Shown: positions 1 through 11,930, counted from the stretch's first letter. The stretch: DNA of 64,000 nucleotides from Lepeophtheirus salmonis (GCF_016086655.4 NC_052141.2:11656001-11720000); one strand, 5' to 3'. Notes: generated by a model from the sequence alone, not told the origin. Program-made: numbers and translations.

Positions 1-324
1 CCCTGTATTAACCCTCACACGCCTCAGATAAATTGTCTATAAAAATGGATTGGAAGACGCTATATAGTATCTTCCTAAAATGTTTTCAAAAAATAAACAA
101 GTTCAATAATTATGTAAGAATTTTGATATAGCTAAATAACGGGAAAGTATTTGATAGTATATAGGTGTATCTTATATACATAGTGGAAACTGTGAAAATT
201 CTTCTCAACATGTACCATTTAGCAGGTACGTAATTAAAAAACGGCACTTTGAATCAGTCATTATAATAAGTTTAATTTCGGAAACTAGACTAAATATATT
301 AATTAAACACGTGTTGTCAATTAT

Positions 325-530
325 AATCGTGAATGTAGCCTGCATCGACTTTTATAATGACTTTGATACGCTACCAGAAGCTGTCCCAGGTGATAATAAT
401 GTAATTGGAGGTCATGGAGTTCCAATACTCCTCTACAGAAGCCTTGAGTGCTTCCCGATTCGTTGTTCTTTTCCAGGAGCTAAAGCCAATAATGGTACTC
501 TACGTTTTTGGAAGATGCAACCAGGATAGT
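325..530 (-). pseudogene. Mariner-like transposase, C-terminal fragment
   Basis: Read on the minus strand, this block encodes the tail typical of mariner-type transposases: LKASVEEYWNSM, then a Tyr-Ile pair, then a degraded copy of the C-x-x-F-R-R-R-L segment, ending in DAGYIHDYN and a stop. There is an in-frame TAG in the middle, and the catalytic domain is missing upstream. It is a dead fragment. The plus-strand open frames over the same bases are shadows. The assignment rests on motif spacing alone, so the subfamily is not given. Confidence 0.7.
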
Positions 531-1932
531 TATGAGCGCATATGGAGGATACAAGAAGCTCTGATGATGACAATAGAGTTACTGCTCGAATGTTGATATA
601 TATGAGCAATGGGGGGGAGATGCAGTATCAGGAATTCTAACTCAAAATTGGGATAGTTTTTATATTTTAAAAAATTGCCCAGAATTAGCTATCTAATTTC
701 GATTTCAAATAAGATATATTATAACAAGTCATGGTGATAACTATGAGCCCACATCTATAACCGAACTAAGAAAATGACAATCTGAGGCAATAAGGAGATC
801 GAAAAATATAGTTCATAGTTGACCAAAATAGAAATGAGGCTAAAAGTTGTTAGACTAAATGACTAGGTGTAAATACAAATGCGTGTTGTTGTCAAGGTGG
901 AAAGGCAGAAGATCTTATGAGTTATGACTGTATATGACACAAAAGCAGACATCTATTGTATTTCCGATATGTCGAGATCCAATGAGGCGTTTTGGTGCCC
1001 ATATAAATTTATGAAATCATTAAAGAATGGGATGTTTATTTCACTAGATGTAAGGAAACGAAGAAGTTATTTCGACCACCAAAAGTGAAAGTATTTTTTG
1101 AGGAAGATATTCCAAGAAATAAATCCTGGATTGACAGATATGATGTTTATAATTTATTTTACTCTGAGGGCAGAAGGTGATTATTGGATCAGCCTTTGCA
1201 TTGTGGGAGTGGCATTACGGATGATGATACCTTCAGAAACTTATAATTTTTGGCATGAGCTTGCATTGATTGGGTGCTTTTATGGTTGGGGCTGGTACGG
1301 TATAGGGTTATACCATGGTTCGGTTCCGTACGACCCTTACAGTTGGGTATGTTTTTGCATTCGGCCCAACCGTATATATATCATCACATATTCAATATTT
1401 TGGTACAAATATTTTTTTAATTAAACCTCAAAAAGCAAGTTCGACAATGGGTGAAATAGTGATAGATCGTCCCCATCCAAATAAACTTTCAAGGCAGATA
1501 TATTTCGTGATACCTACAAATCTGAGTTAAAACAAATTAAACATTATACAAAAGAAATAGAGTAAGAGATAACTTACAAAATGATCAAATGCATCCAAGT
1601 CAGGGTAATTAATTTTTTTTATTAAAAAAAAAAGAATCTGATTTCTTTGATTAAATTCGATTTTTATGAAGCAAATCTGAACAATAGTAATACAAAATAT
1701 AATTGTTAATTAATTACCTTGTGTTATTCACGCAGAGCTGCGGAGTCTGAGTCGAACTCACCTGGAGTTGGGACTTTAGCCTGGACTCGAATTCGGGCTT
1801 GCTAGTTGTTGGGTAAGCCCGAGTCCAGATAAACCTGTGTGGTCCACAAGCTCGAAAAAACAACAACACAATCATGGCTGTTGCGGCAAATCTATTATTT
1901 TAGTTTAATTTTACATTATATATTTACTTGCA
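531..1932. other. Gap without a recognised gene; one short hairpin
   Basis: No gene is recognised. A plus-strand open frame at 1098-1424 has no motif I know and sits in low-complexity AT-rich DNA. At 1781-1828 an interrupted inverted repeat (CTGGACTCG and GGGCTT facing AAGCCC and GAGTCCAG) forms a GC-rich hairpin. The surrounding 1735-1850 block has a higher GC content than its flanks and contains two GACTCGAA-like words, so it may be a small transposable-element fragment. Confidence 0.4.
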
Positions 1933-2590
1933 AAATCTTTCATCAAGAAATGTGAGGATGATTTTGGTTCTAGTGTTGGTAGTATATTGACAGACAATGC
2001 AGCAAACGTTAACAAAATGCAGAAACTACTAGACGAATCAACTGAACATAATATCATTTTGTATGTTAGTGCAGCACACCTTCTAAATCTACTGGCTAAT
2101 GACCTATAAATTGATAAAACTAGTGAGAAAAAGGTATAAACAGTTCATTACCAAGGCTCATCTTCTTGCCAACATGAGAAGGAACTTATTGAAGAAGAGA
2201 ATAATAAGGCAATGGAATATGCCAAAAATAAATATCCAGCACTTTTTCCAACCATCATGAAGTTTCAGGCAGGATCGCCTCATTTTCAGTTATTTATGTT
2301 TAGAGAACATGTGAACAAAACTATGTCAAATACTGAATGGTAGGAATCTCGTGTAGGTTTTATGGGAAGTCACGGCAGTGACATTCTCTCTGCAGTTTAT
2401 AAATGTATGACTGCTGTGGACATGTAATCTAGAGTAAAAGGAGTCTTTTCATCTTTTGGACTAGTACATTCTACATGGGCTGCAGAACCGCTTTGGAACA
2501 GAGACAGCAGCAAAACTTGTTCTTCTTTTCAAGTGCATGAATGTACTCAATTCTAACAGCGAGAATGATGCAAAATTGAAAATATGTTGT
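1933..2590 (+). pseudogene. hAT-superfamily (DUF659-type) transposase remnant
   Basis: The plus-strand translation begins with KSFIKKCEDDFGSSVGS, then LTDNAANVNKMQKLL, which matches the TDNAANM block of DUF659/hAT transposase-like proteins, and then SAAHLLNLLAND, the block normally written C-A-A-H-L-L-N-L-L, with the Cys replaced. In-frame stops follow at 2107-2109 and again downstream. A later segment reads GSHGSDILSAVYKC. After a frameshift near 2465-2480 the frame continues as LQNRFGTETAAKLVLLFKC, typical of the C-terminal hAT region. With at least four stops and one frameshift this is a dead copy. No terminal repeats were identified. Confidence 0.72.
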
Positions 2591-2602
2591 AACCAATTAA
2601 TT

Positions 2603-2932
2603 TTAGATCAAGTAGTGTAAGTACATAGAGAGGTCCTCATTTACATTCTTGGAGACCAGCTGCTTTCTCACTCCACGGTTCTTGGCCAATCTGGACAAGG
2701 AAGTCCACGGCAATGCCTTGATAGACTTGCAGAGGCCGTCAAGGAAGCGGGGAGTGCGGATTCGGTCACTTCTCATGTTGTGGGCCTTGCGGCAGACCTT
2801 CCCCTCAACCTCCCAGGCATTGAAGACCCGGTACACCGTGGTCTTGGGATAGTTAAGAAGCTTGTAGATAGTAGAGGGCATGTGCCCTGCGCGAGCCAAT
2901 TCGAGGATGGCGTCTCTCCTTGCTTGTTCCAT
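2603..2932 (-). pseudogene. Mariner-like transposase, N-terminal DNA-binding part
   Basis: This 109-residue minus-strand frame carries a double helix-turn-helix of the Tc1/mariner superfamily: an N-terminal MEQARRDAILELARAG helix, the YPKTTVYRVFNAWE recognition helix, then the linker MRSDRIRTPRFLDGL and a second HTH (SLSRLAKNRGVRKQLVSK). It stops just where the second HTH ends, so the DDE/D catalytic domain is absent. The outer end probably lies near 3088, where the sequence TCGTGGACACCCGTATA resembles a mariner terminus. It directly abuts the decayed hAT copy on its left. Confidence 0.75.
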
Positions 2933-3090
2933 GATGACTATTGTCTGTTGTCAAAACAGTTGTAGTGGAAGTTATACTGTATTGTTCACGCACCCTTTTA
3001 TATTAGTATGATTTAACCCCGAATATCCACATTATGGATCTGGATGAAGTTTAAAGTAGTTCCAATTTATCGTGGACACCCGTATATAGC

Positions 3091-3649
3091 AATTTTTCAA
3101 GATGTTTGACTTTGGTTTGGGGAATTAATTTTAAACTAAAATATGTATTTATATATTTTTTTGATATGCAACTTCTCTGAATAAATAAATTCATAATAAA
3201 AAAAGTATTTTTATACAGATTATTTTATGAAGCGTATAAATAGTTGATTTTCCAATTTTTAAATTTAAAAATAATTTTAATTTAACCATTTCAAAATATT
3301 AATGATGGATTTGGAACATTATTCTGACTATATTTCAATTCAAGACATAATACTTATCGATTCTTAAATTGAAAAGACTCGTGAGTATACTTCAAACTTC
3401 CGTTCACTGAATTTTCTCACGTTCAAGTGTTCCCAAATTATATGAAATATATATGCTTTTAGTAAAATGTGAGTCTAATATAGTAGACTTATTAAACTAT
3501 TTACATCACACTCTAACCCAAATTAATTATACTTAATAAGGATCATTCAAAAAAATATTAAAGATCCTCTAGATCTATGCTACAAATATTCTTGTGTATA
3601 ATAGACTTAAACAATAAATTAGCTCTCTACCTTACGTAAAAGTTGTTAA
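3091..3649. other. AT-rich gap, nothing recognised
   Basis: AT-rich intergenic DNA with no open frame, terminal repeat or RNA gene that I can support. Confidence 0.5.
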
Positions 3650-4230
3650 AAGGACACTTGAATATTTTCACGAATTTCCATTCGCACACTCCTTGACGCT
3701 GGAATCTCTAGGACCACTGTCTACGCCGTCAGCAAGTCCAAAACGTTGGAGAGGCCGAAGGTATCGGTCGAAAAGGCCAGACTAGATCCGTAGGAGTTGA
3801 AGAAATAGCTCAGGCCAATCCCTTCAAGTCTATGAGGGCCCAGGCAAGAGATCTTGGGGTTTGACGACACCAGACTGTCCAGAGAGCTATCAAAAAAGTG
3901 GGTGGAAAATGCATTGTGAGGGTGGAGAGGGATCTTTTGACACCAGCAATGAAGGAAACCCCATCTCCTTCATTGCAAGACTCTTTTTTGAAACTTTTGG
4001 CTCCCTAAGGCCTGATGCCAACTCATTCGACTAGATGTTTGAGGGTATGTTGATGGGAAGGTCTACATTCAAACTCTGAGGCCCTGAAGCCATTGTCAGC
4101 CAGCACTGGTGAGCCACGTCAGAGGACTACATCTGCAGCATGTGTCAGGCCTTACGTCGCTGCCTGGAAGCCATCATTGCCGCTAACGGCAGCATCAATG
4201 AATAACCAAGCTCCGACACACATCCATTTA
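3650..4230 (+). pseudogene. Mariner-like transposase remnant with internal deletion
   Basis: The left part (about 3680-3900) encodes degraded HTH pieces (ISRTTVYAVSKSKT-like, then a second HTH with KARDLGV-like wording). The right part (4020-4200) matches the transposase tail, with a Glu-Asp-Tyr-Ile-Cys-Ser segment followed by a C-x-A-x-R-R-x-L-E-A motif. The central catalytic region is mostly deleted, and stops and frame changes are frequent. The right half and its 3' flank (to about 4345) closely resemble 13565-13880, so the two are copies of one family. Confidence 0.65.
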
Positions 4231-5640
4231 TAGTACATTAATTTTGCACAAAATTCTACATATTGTTAATTCATAAATTATATATTTTTGAAGTTAAAAA
4301 ATCAAAGTGGTCAGATTTTAATGGGCCACTCGGTATGTATTTTATCTCTCTATGGTTATAGCTCGTACTGGATAATATATGTACTTTATTCGATAATCAT
4401 AATTTATGACGTCAATGATAATGTTATATTATAACTTTTTTTTTTCATATAACATCCGCTAAGGAATACGTAAGCACCATTAACTATGTATATAATTATT
4501 AGATATAATGGTTACCTCATAATCATAATTTATTATTGTTGCTATACAAAGTAAATAAATATATATTATGTCTTTTTTAACACGGACATTGCATTTACAA
4601 ATTTATATATCACTTTTGTAAAAAAAAAAACAATAATAACGAGGTTAATAACTTATTTTTATCCGTGGTTTACAGCCATTAAAAAAGTGTAAAATGATTT
4701 AAGAGATCAACATGAACCATAACTAGGGTTTGAGGTATGTGTGGTGTGTAAATATAAAAACAATATTGAAATAAAATCAAGAAAAGGAAGCTATCCCAAT
4801 ACATGTTTTGACTTCATTCAGTCTCAGAGAGCAAATCGTGAAAATTGATTTAAAGATATTTTTAGTGAGAGTAATTAAAATGCTCCTAAGAATCTCTTTC
4901 TTCAGAAGTTACCTACAAATATTTAAAAAAAACAGTTTTTTAAGAAAAAAATTGTACAGGGAAATCAACAGTCGAGAAATGGCATGCTAAATTTAAAAGA
5001 GACGAAATAACCCTAGAACCCAAAAGATATTTTTCCCCTAATACATGTAAAACACTATTTATGCAAGATTACGTTGAAAATTATTGTTAAAGTCCTTCTT
5101 GGTAGTAACAAACCCTTCAAAAGAGGTTCTTAATGTTGAAATTGGAGATTTCTTTGCTAAGATAAGAGCATAAATGAAGATAAAGCCTGAACGTGTATTC
5201 ATAAGGAAATTGCATTTCTATATGAAAATATAAATAGAAAATTAATTAAGCATGTGTTTTCTACAAAAAGATGATATGACATATATCTCTTCAAAAACAA
5301 ATGAACAAACAAATCGCTCTCAGTATTCATTTGCATCACTTTAAATTGTATTAACAATATGAAACAAAACATGTTTCCACAGTTTTTTAAGGGAATATAT
5401 CAATTATTAAATAAAAGTACATGATGGATCCAATATATTTATATGTAAATATTATTGTGAGGAAAATAGGAACGTTAAACATTAAGAATTTAGCTTCGAT
5501 TTTCCTGTTTTTCCCTCTCATTCCCGTCCTGACCATGGATTGGTTAAGCTTTGAACAATTATTGAATAATAATAATCATTCCGTAGTCAAGAAGGAAGAA
5601 TTGATCAAGTTTAGTGTTCGGTGACTAATTTATCAAATTT
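4231..5640. other. AT-rich gap, 3' flank of the mariner copy then nothing recognised
   Basis: The first 120 bp resemble the sequence after the mariner fragment at 13740. The rest is AT-rich with homopolymer runs (a T run near 4437, an A run near 4620). The small plus-strand open frames at 4808-4990 and 5421-5624 have no recognisable motif, and their composition is that of AT-rich random sequence. Confidence 0.45.
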
Positions 5641-5669
5641 ATGTTTGTTTGCATTTAAATTTAATTGTA

Positions 5670-6180
5670 AAGATGGAGCATCTTACAAGAAACAAAGTCG
5701 CCAAATTATTCCTAGCAGGCCACGAAGAAAAATCCATCGCCAGACTCACTAGCTACCTATAAACAAAGTCTGGAGGGCCGTTAAGAAGCTGGAAACCTCC
5801 AGCGAAATCACCAAGAATGTTCAGAACAGCTCTTAGATGAAGAAGATGACTCCTAACTTCAAAATATGTCGGAGTGAAGAAGTCTATCAAGGCTCCCCTT
5901 ACCTAAACCTTTTGGACGTTTATGTATAGCGGGAGTTGGTGAGGCACGTCTGTACAACCTCACACAACAGTGTGAAGTCGCTCAAGCCTACCATAAAGTG
6001 CATAGCTGCAATGTTCCCCTCTGCGAATATCCTCAAAGCCTGCAAAGCATTCGTTGGAGAATTGAGGCAGCGATTAAGGCCCATGTCTGCAAACATCTTC
6101 AAAGTCTGTTGAGCATTCTTTGAAAGGATTGAGCCAGTGCCTGAGGCCCATGGAGGTCAGTAATTGAAAATTAAGGCCAA
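5670..6180 (+). pseudogene. Mariner-like transposase remnant with duplicated tail
   Basis: The plus strand starts with MEHLTRNKVAKLFLAGHEEKSIA, an N-terminal mariner HTH. After stops and a deletion it jumps to the tail, reading ELVRHVCTTSHNSVKSLKPTI, then an AMFPSANILKACKAFVGELRQRL segment. About 85 bp later the KACKAF-type segment occurs again (ANIFKVC then AFFERIEPV), so the last helix appears to be tandemly duplicated. The catalytic domain is absent. A minus-strand open frame at 5920-6102 is a shadow. Confidence 0.68.
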
Positions 6181-6299
6181 TACCAACTAGGCTATAAAAT
6201 AAAGATACAAAAATCGTCACAATACATTTGTTAAGTGTCCGGAGAAGGTCAAAAATTGTTCTAATTTTAGTGCACGACCCTTTACTACGAATAGATTTT

Positions 6300-7843
6300 G
6301 GACATTTTTTCTCTTATTTTTCGTGAAAAAGGTTGTGAGATACAAGGAAGGTTATGATATACAAAATAAGGCGGTTTTCTTTTAAACGGAGATATTTCAA
6401 GGAACCAGGTGTGCCCAATATATAGGAGCCTAGAGATCAGAAAAATTACCATTCCCTTTATTTTTTTTTAAATAAAACTATGACTAAAACATCACAACTA
6501 CCTAATTTGTCCCCCACTTGCAAATATATATCGATGCAGCTGATCTAGGCCCTCCGACTAACTTTTTTCAGTAGTAATATTTATCGAACCTGTGAATGGT
6601 TCGTCATTCATAGTCATTTCAACCAGGCCGCCTCCCATAATAGAACTGTAATTACGAGACTGATAATCATACTATAATCGTGACAACCTCTTTAATTCCA
6701 CATGTCCTCACCTTTATTGTATCACGTAAGGAACGGAGCGTGGTACTGAGGCTGTGCCCTGAACTATAGGGCCCAAGAAGTCATTGCCCTCCCCCACTTT
6801 TGCGAAATTGTTATATTTAAAAAGAAAAAATCCTATTGTCTAAAAAATTTTTTAATGTCTACATTTTCAAGAAAAAAAAAATCAATTTCCCTTTTTGTAA
6901 AAAATATTATATTCGTTCAAATTTAGTGTCTTCTGAAAATTTTAATTCGAAAGTAAAAAAATAAAGTTATTTGTCTCCTCCAAAAAAATATTTGTCAAAT
7001 TTGGTATTTAAAAAAAAAAAAGCCAAAAAACTTTTCAGTCGAAAAAGCCCAACAGCCTATCCCCCCTGCCAAGAAAAACTCCTGCAAGCAGCACCCCTGA
7101 GGACGTGCTTTCATCAAGGGCTCCTGTAAGCTTACAGGAGTCCTTGCTTTTATATAATTATATATTTTCTCCTCCATTATTTTTTTAATATTTGCCTTGT
7201 TTCTATATCATTGGTCCGAACTTTAACTTTAGTCCTTAGTGTTGTACCGTTAGGAACAATATTGGCATTACCAAAAGAGGATATTCACAAACGAAGTTGG
7301 CACATAGGGAGAGGAGAGTTAGGCCTAAAAAAATGTCTATCTTTGTGGGGAAGAGATGTCAACTTAAAACCACATTGAGCAGAATAATAATGCAACACGA
7401 CAGAAATGACATATAGGGTACAATAATTTGAAAAAAAATAGAAAAATGATCGAATGGAACTGAATATTTACTTTCTAAAATCCCTTTATTTTCGTCAAAT
7501 TACGTTAAAATAGAATCACGTAGTTTATGAATGAACCAACAAGGCTCATGTACATACCATCAAAAAATCACTTACTTAAAATTCAATAATGAACTCTCAT
7601 TTTTATTAATGATTTTTAAAAGTATTAAACCAATATGAGCAAAATAATTTACATATTATAATGATATAGTGCACATACAATACATATTGGTTCCATAAAA
7701 GGTTGATTAACTCCTTGCAAAAAAAGATTAAAATTGATTATAGTAATGAATGGATCAAACTGAGTAATGGCTTGAAATCTACGTGCATATACAGGCATAT
7801 GAACTGGAAATTAGAAGAGTTTTTAATTATATTTTCAATAATA
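6300..7843. other. Gap with a 32-bp palindrome, no recognised gene
   Basis: No gene recognised. At 7121-7140 lies a perfect 20-bp palindrome (CTCCTGTAAG/CTTACAGGAG). It extends to 7115-7146 with one mismatched pair, inside a locally GC-rich block (7035-7150). At 6565-6610 the words TTTTTTCAGTAGTAATA and TTATC recur at 26600-26620, which suggests a shared repeat. The short minus-strand frame at 6995-7177 owes much of its length to a poly-A/T run and is not supported as a gene. Confidence 0.4.
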
Positions 7844-9320
7844 TATCCAGTTGAACCCAAAAGTATTCGAACCCTTTCAATATTTTCCATATCTATAAAG
7901 AAAATCTTTACCAATTGTTTTTAATTATCTCTATAGTAATGTTTTTAATAATAATTACTATTTATTGAACAAAAATATCAACTTCTCATATAAAATATTT
8001 TTTTATACCTAGAAAACAATTTGTTCTTGCTTCAAAAGTTTTCATACACCTCCATAAAGTTAAAAATAAGAAACACATTTTCTGTTTCTTTTTATCATGG
8101 TGAAGTCTGAAAAGATTTAGAGACTTCCTTAAAGTACTCTTGAGATACAGAATTTCCTTGAACTATCTTCTGACGTATAAAAGTGTGATGAGCCAATTTT
8201 TTGGCTTGAGTCTTATCAACACTCAACATGACCGAGACCAAGGAGTAGAGTGAGGACATCCCCAGCATGTAGGGAATTGCCATAATCTAAGTGACAGCTA
8301 CTAAGACTTTTCCATCTCAAAATCCTCTGTCCAAAGCACCATCACCAAATTCAAAAGAACTGGCCTTGTCAAGAATGTACTCACTCGAAATGGTAGGAAG
8401 TCCAAGCCTAGCTCAACACAAGTGAAATATGCAGTCGTAGAAGTTGCCAAGATCAACAACAACTCTGAAATCCATCCAGCAGGGGTTGAAAGCAACAGGA
8501 ACTTTGGTTGGACTATCAACTCTGCAAAGGGGCTTGTAAAAAATGTGTTCTGGGGTTCTATGCCAAGAACGACTCCAGTCCTCTAGAGTAGATACAAGTA
8601 TGCCAATGACCACAAAGATGATGAACTCAACTTTTGATGCACTCTGGTAAGATGATATAAAGGTGGAGTTATTTTGCCACAAAGCCTTCAACCCCAAAAA
8701 CGCTATTTCATAAGTGAAACATAGTGGTGGAAGCATCATGATTTAGGATTGTTTTGCTGCCAATGGAACTGGAGAAATTCAAACAATTGATGGCACCATG
8801 AAAAAGGAAAATTAGATTGGAATTCTTGAAATGCATCTGCATCAGTCAGCAAAGATGCTTAAGCTTGGAAGACATTGGTGGGCCCAACAAGAGAACCACC
8901 TAAGCACACATGGGAAAAAGTTCAAAAATGACTCAATAGGTATAAAGATAGGGTTATCGACTGTCTCGCCCAAGATCCTGACCTTAATCATATTGAGAAT
9001 CTATGAACTACTTTGGAAAAAGCAATGTGGAAAATACATCCAACAAATCTTGATGATCTTTCAAGATTCTGTCGAGAAGAGTGAGCAAAAATCGATCCCA
9101 GTATCAAATAATTTTGCTCTTTGTGTATGAATACTTATGAATCGCCAAAAATGATATTTTTTTAACTTACTACGAAAAATTTATTAATTTTTCGTAGTAA
9201 AAAGTAGTTTTCGATGGACTAAGGATATTTTAAATGATTTTGAAGATCCAACATAAACATCTAAATAAGTTTTCTTGGCGTTCTTGTGAGGGTACGAATA
9301 GTTTTGGGCTCAACTGTATA
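7844..9320 (+). mobile_element. Tc1-like transposon with paired terminal inverted repeats
   Basis: The left end (from 7844) reads TA then tccagttgaacccaaaagt; the right end (to 9320) read on the minus strand gives TA then tacagttgagcccaaaact, continuing TATTCG-ACCCT on both sides. TA is the Tc1/mariner target duplication. The 1.48-kb length is usual for this superfamily. A decayed transposase lies inside on the plus strand. Near the right end, 9167-9200 is a perfect 15-bp inverted repeat around a 4-base loop (TTACTACGAAAAATT facing AATTTTTCGTAGTAA). The coding part is broken, so the copy is non-autonomous. Confidence 0.82.
8096..9150 (+). pseudogene. Tc1-like transposase pseudogene
   Basis: Recognisable blocks on the plus strand, in order: a second HTH (ISKSSVQSTITKFKRTGLVK), the linker TRNGRKSK, a KHSGGSIMIWDCFAANGTG block matching the Tc1 G-G-x-x-M-x-W-G-x-F segment, and the tail block DPDLNHIENL, which carries the third catalytic acid (Glu) as in the DD34E group. 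It is followed by LEKAMWKIHPTNLDDLSRFC. Several in-frame stops and frameshifts separate the blocks. The longest minus-strand frame here (8413-8739) is a shadow. Confidence 0.8.
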
Positions 9321-9374
9321 TTTCTATAACAAGTAAGTAGAACTATGGCATTTTTTTCATACAATTTTCTTTAC

Positions 9375-9800
9375 ACACTCCTTGAGAATAATTAGTTATC
9401 AATGCAGTAGTCCTTGATTGGAATGATGTCCCTCCATTAGGGTTACAGATTGTGTCCATTTTCATGCACTTATAGTGTTCATTAACAGAAGCCTTCAGGA
9501 GGTTGATGTTCGATTAGCAGATGGTGCAGGCAAGCTCAACGTTTGGCCAGAAGGTAAGGTTATACATGCTCAAATCGGAGCTGTAGGGAGCAACTCCACT
9601 TGGGCTAGAAGTCCAGTCAGTTACTGTTTTCATAGAAGAACTTATGTGTGAATTTTACCGTATGGCCAGGAGTTAGAGGACAACTGTAACGGTGTTGGAC
9701 AACACATTAGGTGGGTCAGAACTCTCTGCAGGAGTTACTACGCCCCGTATAAGTGCAGAGATCTTGATCTGAACGTCTCTGTTATCTATTAATGTGGAAC
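9375..9800 (-). pseudogene. Mariner-like transposase, internally deleted
   Basis: On the minus strand the right-hand part reads VQIKISALIRGVVTPAE, matching the N-terminal helix RIEISALLRAGV of the element at 55.9-57.2 kb. After a deletion it continues TVTDWTSSPSGVAPYSSDL, then TFWPNVELAC, then NINLLKASVNEHYKCM, the catalytic-tail and C-terminal segments of mariner transposases. One or more stops interrupt it. It lies directly to the right of the Tc1 element's end, so one may have inserted beside the other. Confidence 0.65.
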
Positions 9801-11395
9801 GAATATAGTTCATCACCAATTTAGGAAAAAATAGGGAGTCATGAAAGAGTAAGTAGAAGTGGGGCTTATTCTCGAGATAAAACTAACTTTGTACTAAAAA
9901 ATAAAATTATTACGTCTAATCAGGGTAACATAAATAAAATACATGGCAGTCTCAATCCGAAACGTTCGTTAATGGGAATGACGTACAATGCCAGAAAACA
10001 AACATAAACTCAAAAGTGTTTGACACAACTTAAAGGTTTGAAATTGGTTTACACAACCTCGAGTTATAAGAGTGTTCTAACTTCCATGCTACACCCGGTA
10101 AATATAATTATATTTGTAATACTTTGATGTATATATTGTGAACAATTGGTAACTTGTATAAGGAAATTGTACAAGTTGTAACCACAAAACGAGATGAAAC
10201 ATTTTAAATGAAGGATTTACAGTAGATTTTGTAATGAGTAGACTAGAGATTTTTGGGGGATTTTAGGAGGAAAAGGAATTTTAAAAAAAGAGTGCTATAA
10301 TTTTTTTATTTTTTTTTAGAAAATATCAAAATTGAGCAATTTGTATTTAAAGAATAAATCAGTTTTATAATGATAATTTAAAGGAATTTACTGTTGTTTT
10401 ATATTCATCATAATTTATTGTTAAATTTTACTTTATTATATGAACAAAACAAGATTTTAGAAAGATTTTATTCCTATTATTTTTGCCTTCCATCAGAATT
10501 AGTAGTATTAGACATACTCAAAGGCCCTTTAACGTTCACATAAGTAGTTGAATGAAAATAATTTGAAGTTGGCGGGATCTTCAGGAGTCTTGTTAGACGG
10601 AGGAATCTCATCATCATCACCACACCTGATTATACGTCCAACCTTTCGCATCAATGGAGGATCAGGATTTCGCAATTTGGTGTAAAAGTATTTTTCCTTC
10701 ATTGCAAGATTCAAGGGAAATTATTCAACAGTTCATTTCAGGAGGAATTTCTTCTTCCTGATATATGGTGTTGTCAGAATCTGGCCCCTCACATATCCGA
10801 TCATGTTATCATACTTCTAATTGTATCATACATCATACAGTACATTGTTTATGAGTACAAATTGTTTTTGATCCATTGTTTTGGAAATAAACAAAGAAGC
10901 GGCAATAACTCACAAACTAAGGAACATATTGGGTATGAAATTTTGATAGCTGTCTTTTGAAGGAGGGGGAGGGGGGTAACTGAGGTGAATTTAAAAAAAA
11001 AAAAATAGAACCAGCTATTTGTGAAGCCTGCAACTCTTCAGCCCATGTGTTAATTAATTATAAATAACTATGTAATTTTAATAGATCAGAATTAAATAAA
11101 TTACTTTCTTGAAAATTTATTTTTTACAACATTTATGGGATTTAGTGTTCTTTTTCTCTAAATAAAAAAAAATCCATCAAATATAATTTGTAGGTATATG
11201 TTTTCAAATTCATAAGTTAGTTATTATTTATTTATCTTTTTCGGACTTGTAAGCCTTAAAAAAATGAGAAAACATATATCATTAATTCCTCATTTTTGAT
11301 CACAATGACAAGCATTTTTTGCGTGAAAACTTTGCCGAATGACAGCATTGCCGAAAATAATAATATATATATTTGACGGTCATTCATTCTGCAAT
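9801..11395. other. AT-rich gap, no recognised gene
   Basis: Mostly AT-rich. A hairpin-prone word (ACTTGTATAAGGAAATTGTACAAGT, about 10151-10176) belongs to a short repeat seen again near 42.0-42.4 kb and 38.7 kb. The minus-strand open frame at 10529-10714 has slightly more even composition and encodes an acidic-basic peptide (GRIIRCGDDDEIPPSNKTPE), but the frame is closed by stops on both sides and I know no family for it. A G-rich run lies at 10960-10977. Confidence 0.4.
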
Positions 11396-11930
11396 AGGGG
11401 TAACTGGGGTAATATGAGCCACCCTGTGCAGTTTTACCTTGGGAAGTTTCGCCCCCTTATTATAGCATAAATGTAATTTATTTGTTTTATTAATTTTAAA
11501 TTTTATTTTATTTGTTTTATAAAGAAGCCGGTTCGAACTCATTATAAAAAGGTGCAACATTCATGTTTAATATTTTCTATTTTAAAATATATTAAAACTG
11601 AATTTAATGCGCTCACTTTAGAATAATGAATGCAAAAATGTATTACAGATGAGTTCAAGTGGAAGGAGACTCATTTTAAATCTTAAACTATGTATATGTT
11701 GGAGATACATTTATGCTGTAAGATATGTATGAAGGCGAAACTGCAGAGGACATAACATCCTAGAACCTTTTATAACTAAGCTAGAACTTCACGTCGTGCA
11801 TTACAGATTCTTAGCACTTATCTATAACGCACAAAAATATCTGCAGTTAGAGCCCATTTTTGAACACTTGAAATAGGCCCATATTACCCTATGCTCTGGG
11901 TAATTTGGTCACCAAATTTGCATTAGTATC
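11396..11930. mobile_element. Putative MITE with divergent terminal inverted repeats
   Basis: The left end reads GGGGTAACTGGGGTAATAT followed by GAGCC. The right end, read on the minus strand from about 11926, gives GGTGACCAAATTACCC, then AGGGTAATATGGGCC. The shared GGGTAATATG-GCC core in opposite orientation about 500 bp apart, with no coding content between, fits a miniature inverted-repeat element. The target duplication was not resolved, so the exact ends are uncertain. Confidence 0.5.

Noticed and set aside
1098..1424. 108-codon plus-strand frame with hydrophobic and aromatic residues
   Set aside because: No recognised motif, AT-driven composition, no splice or family support.
1735..1850. 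Possible tRNA or SINE because of GAGTCGAACTC/GACTCGAATTC words
   Set aside because: No cloverleaf with acceptor, D and anticodon arms could be drawn; the block is better described as a hairpin.
8413..8739. 108-codon minus-strand open frame
   Set aside because: It lies across the plus-strand Tc1 transposase pseudogene, whose motifs explain the sequence; the minus frame is a shadow.
10529..10714. 61-codon minus-strand frame with a charged peptide
   Set aside because: Closed by stops on both sides and not similar to any family I know; kept only as a remark in the gap description.
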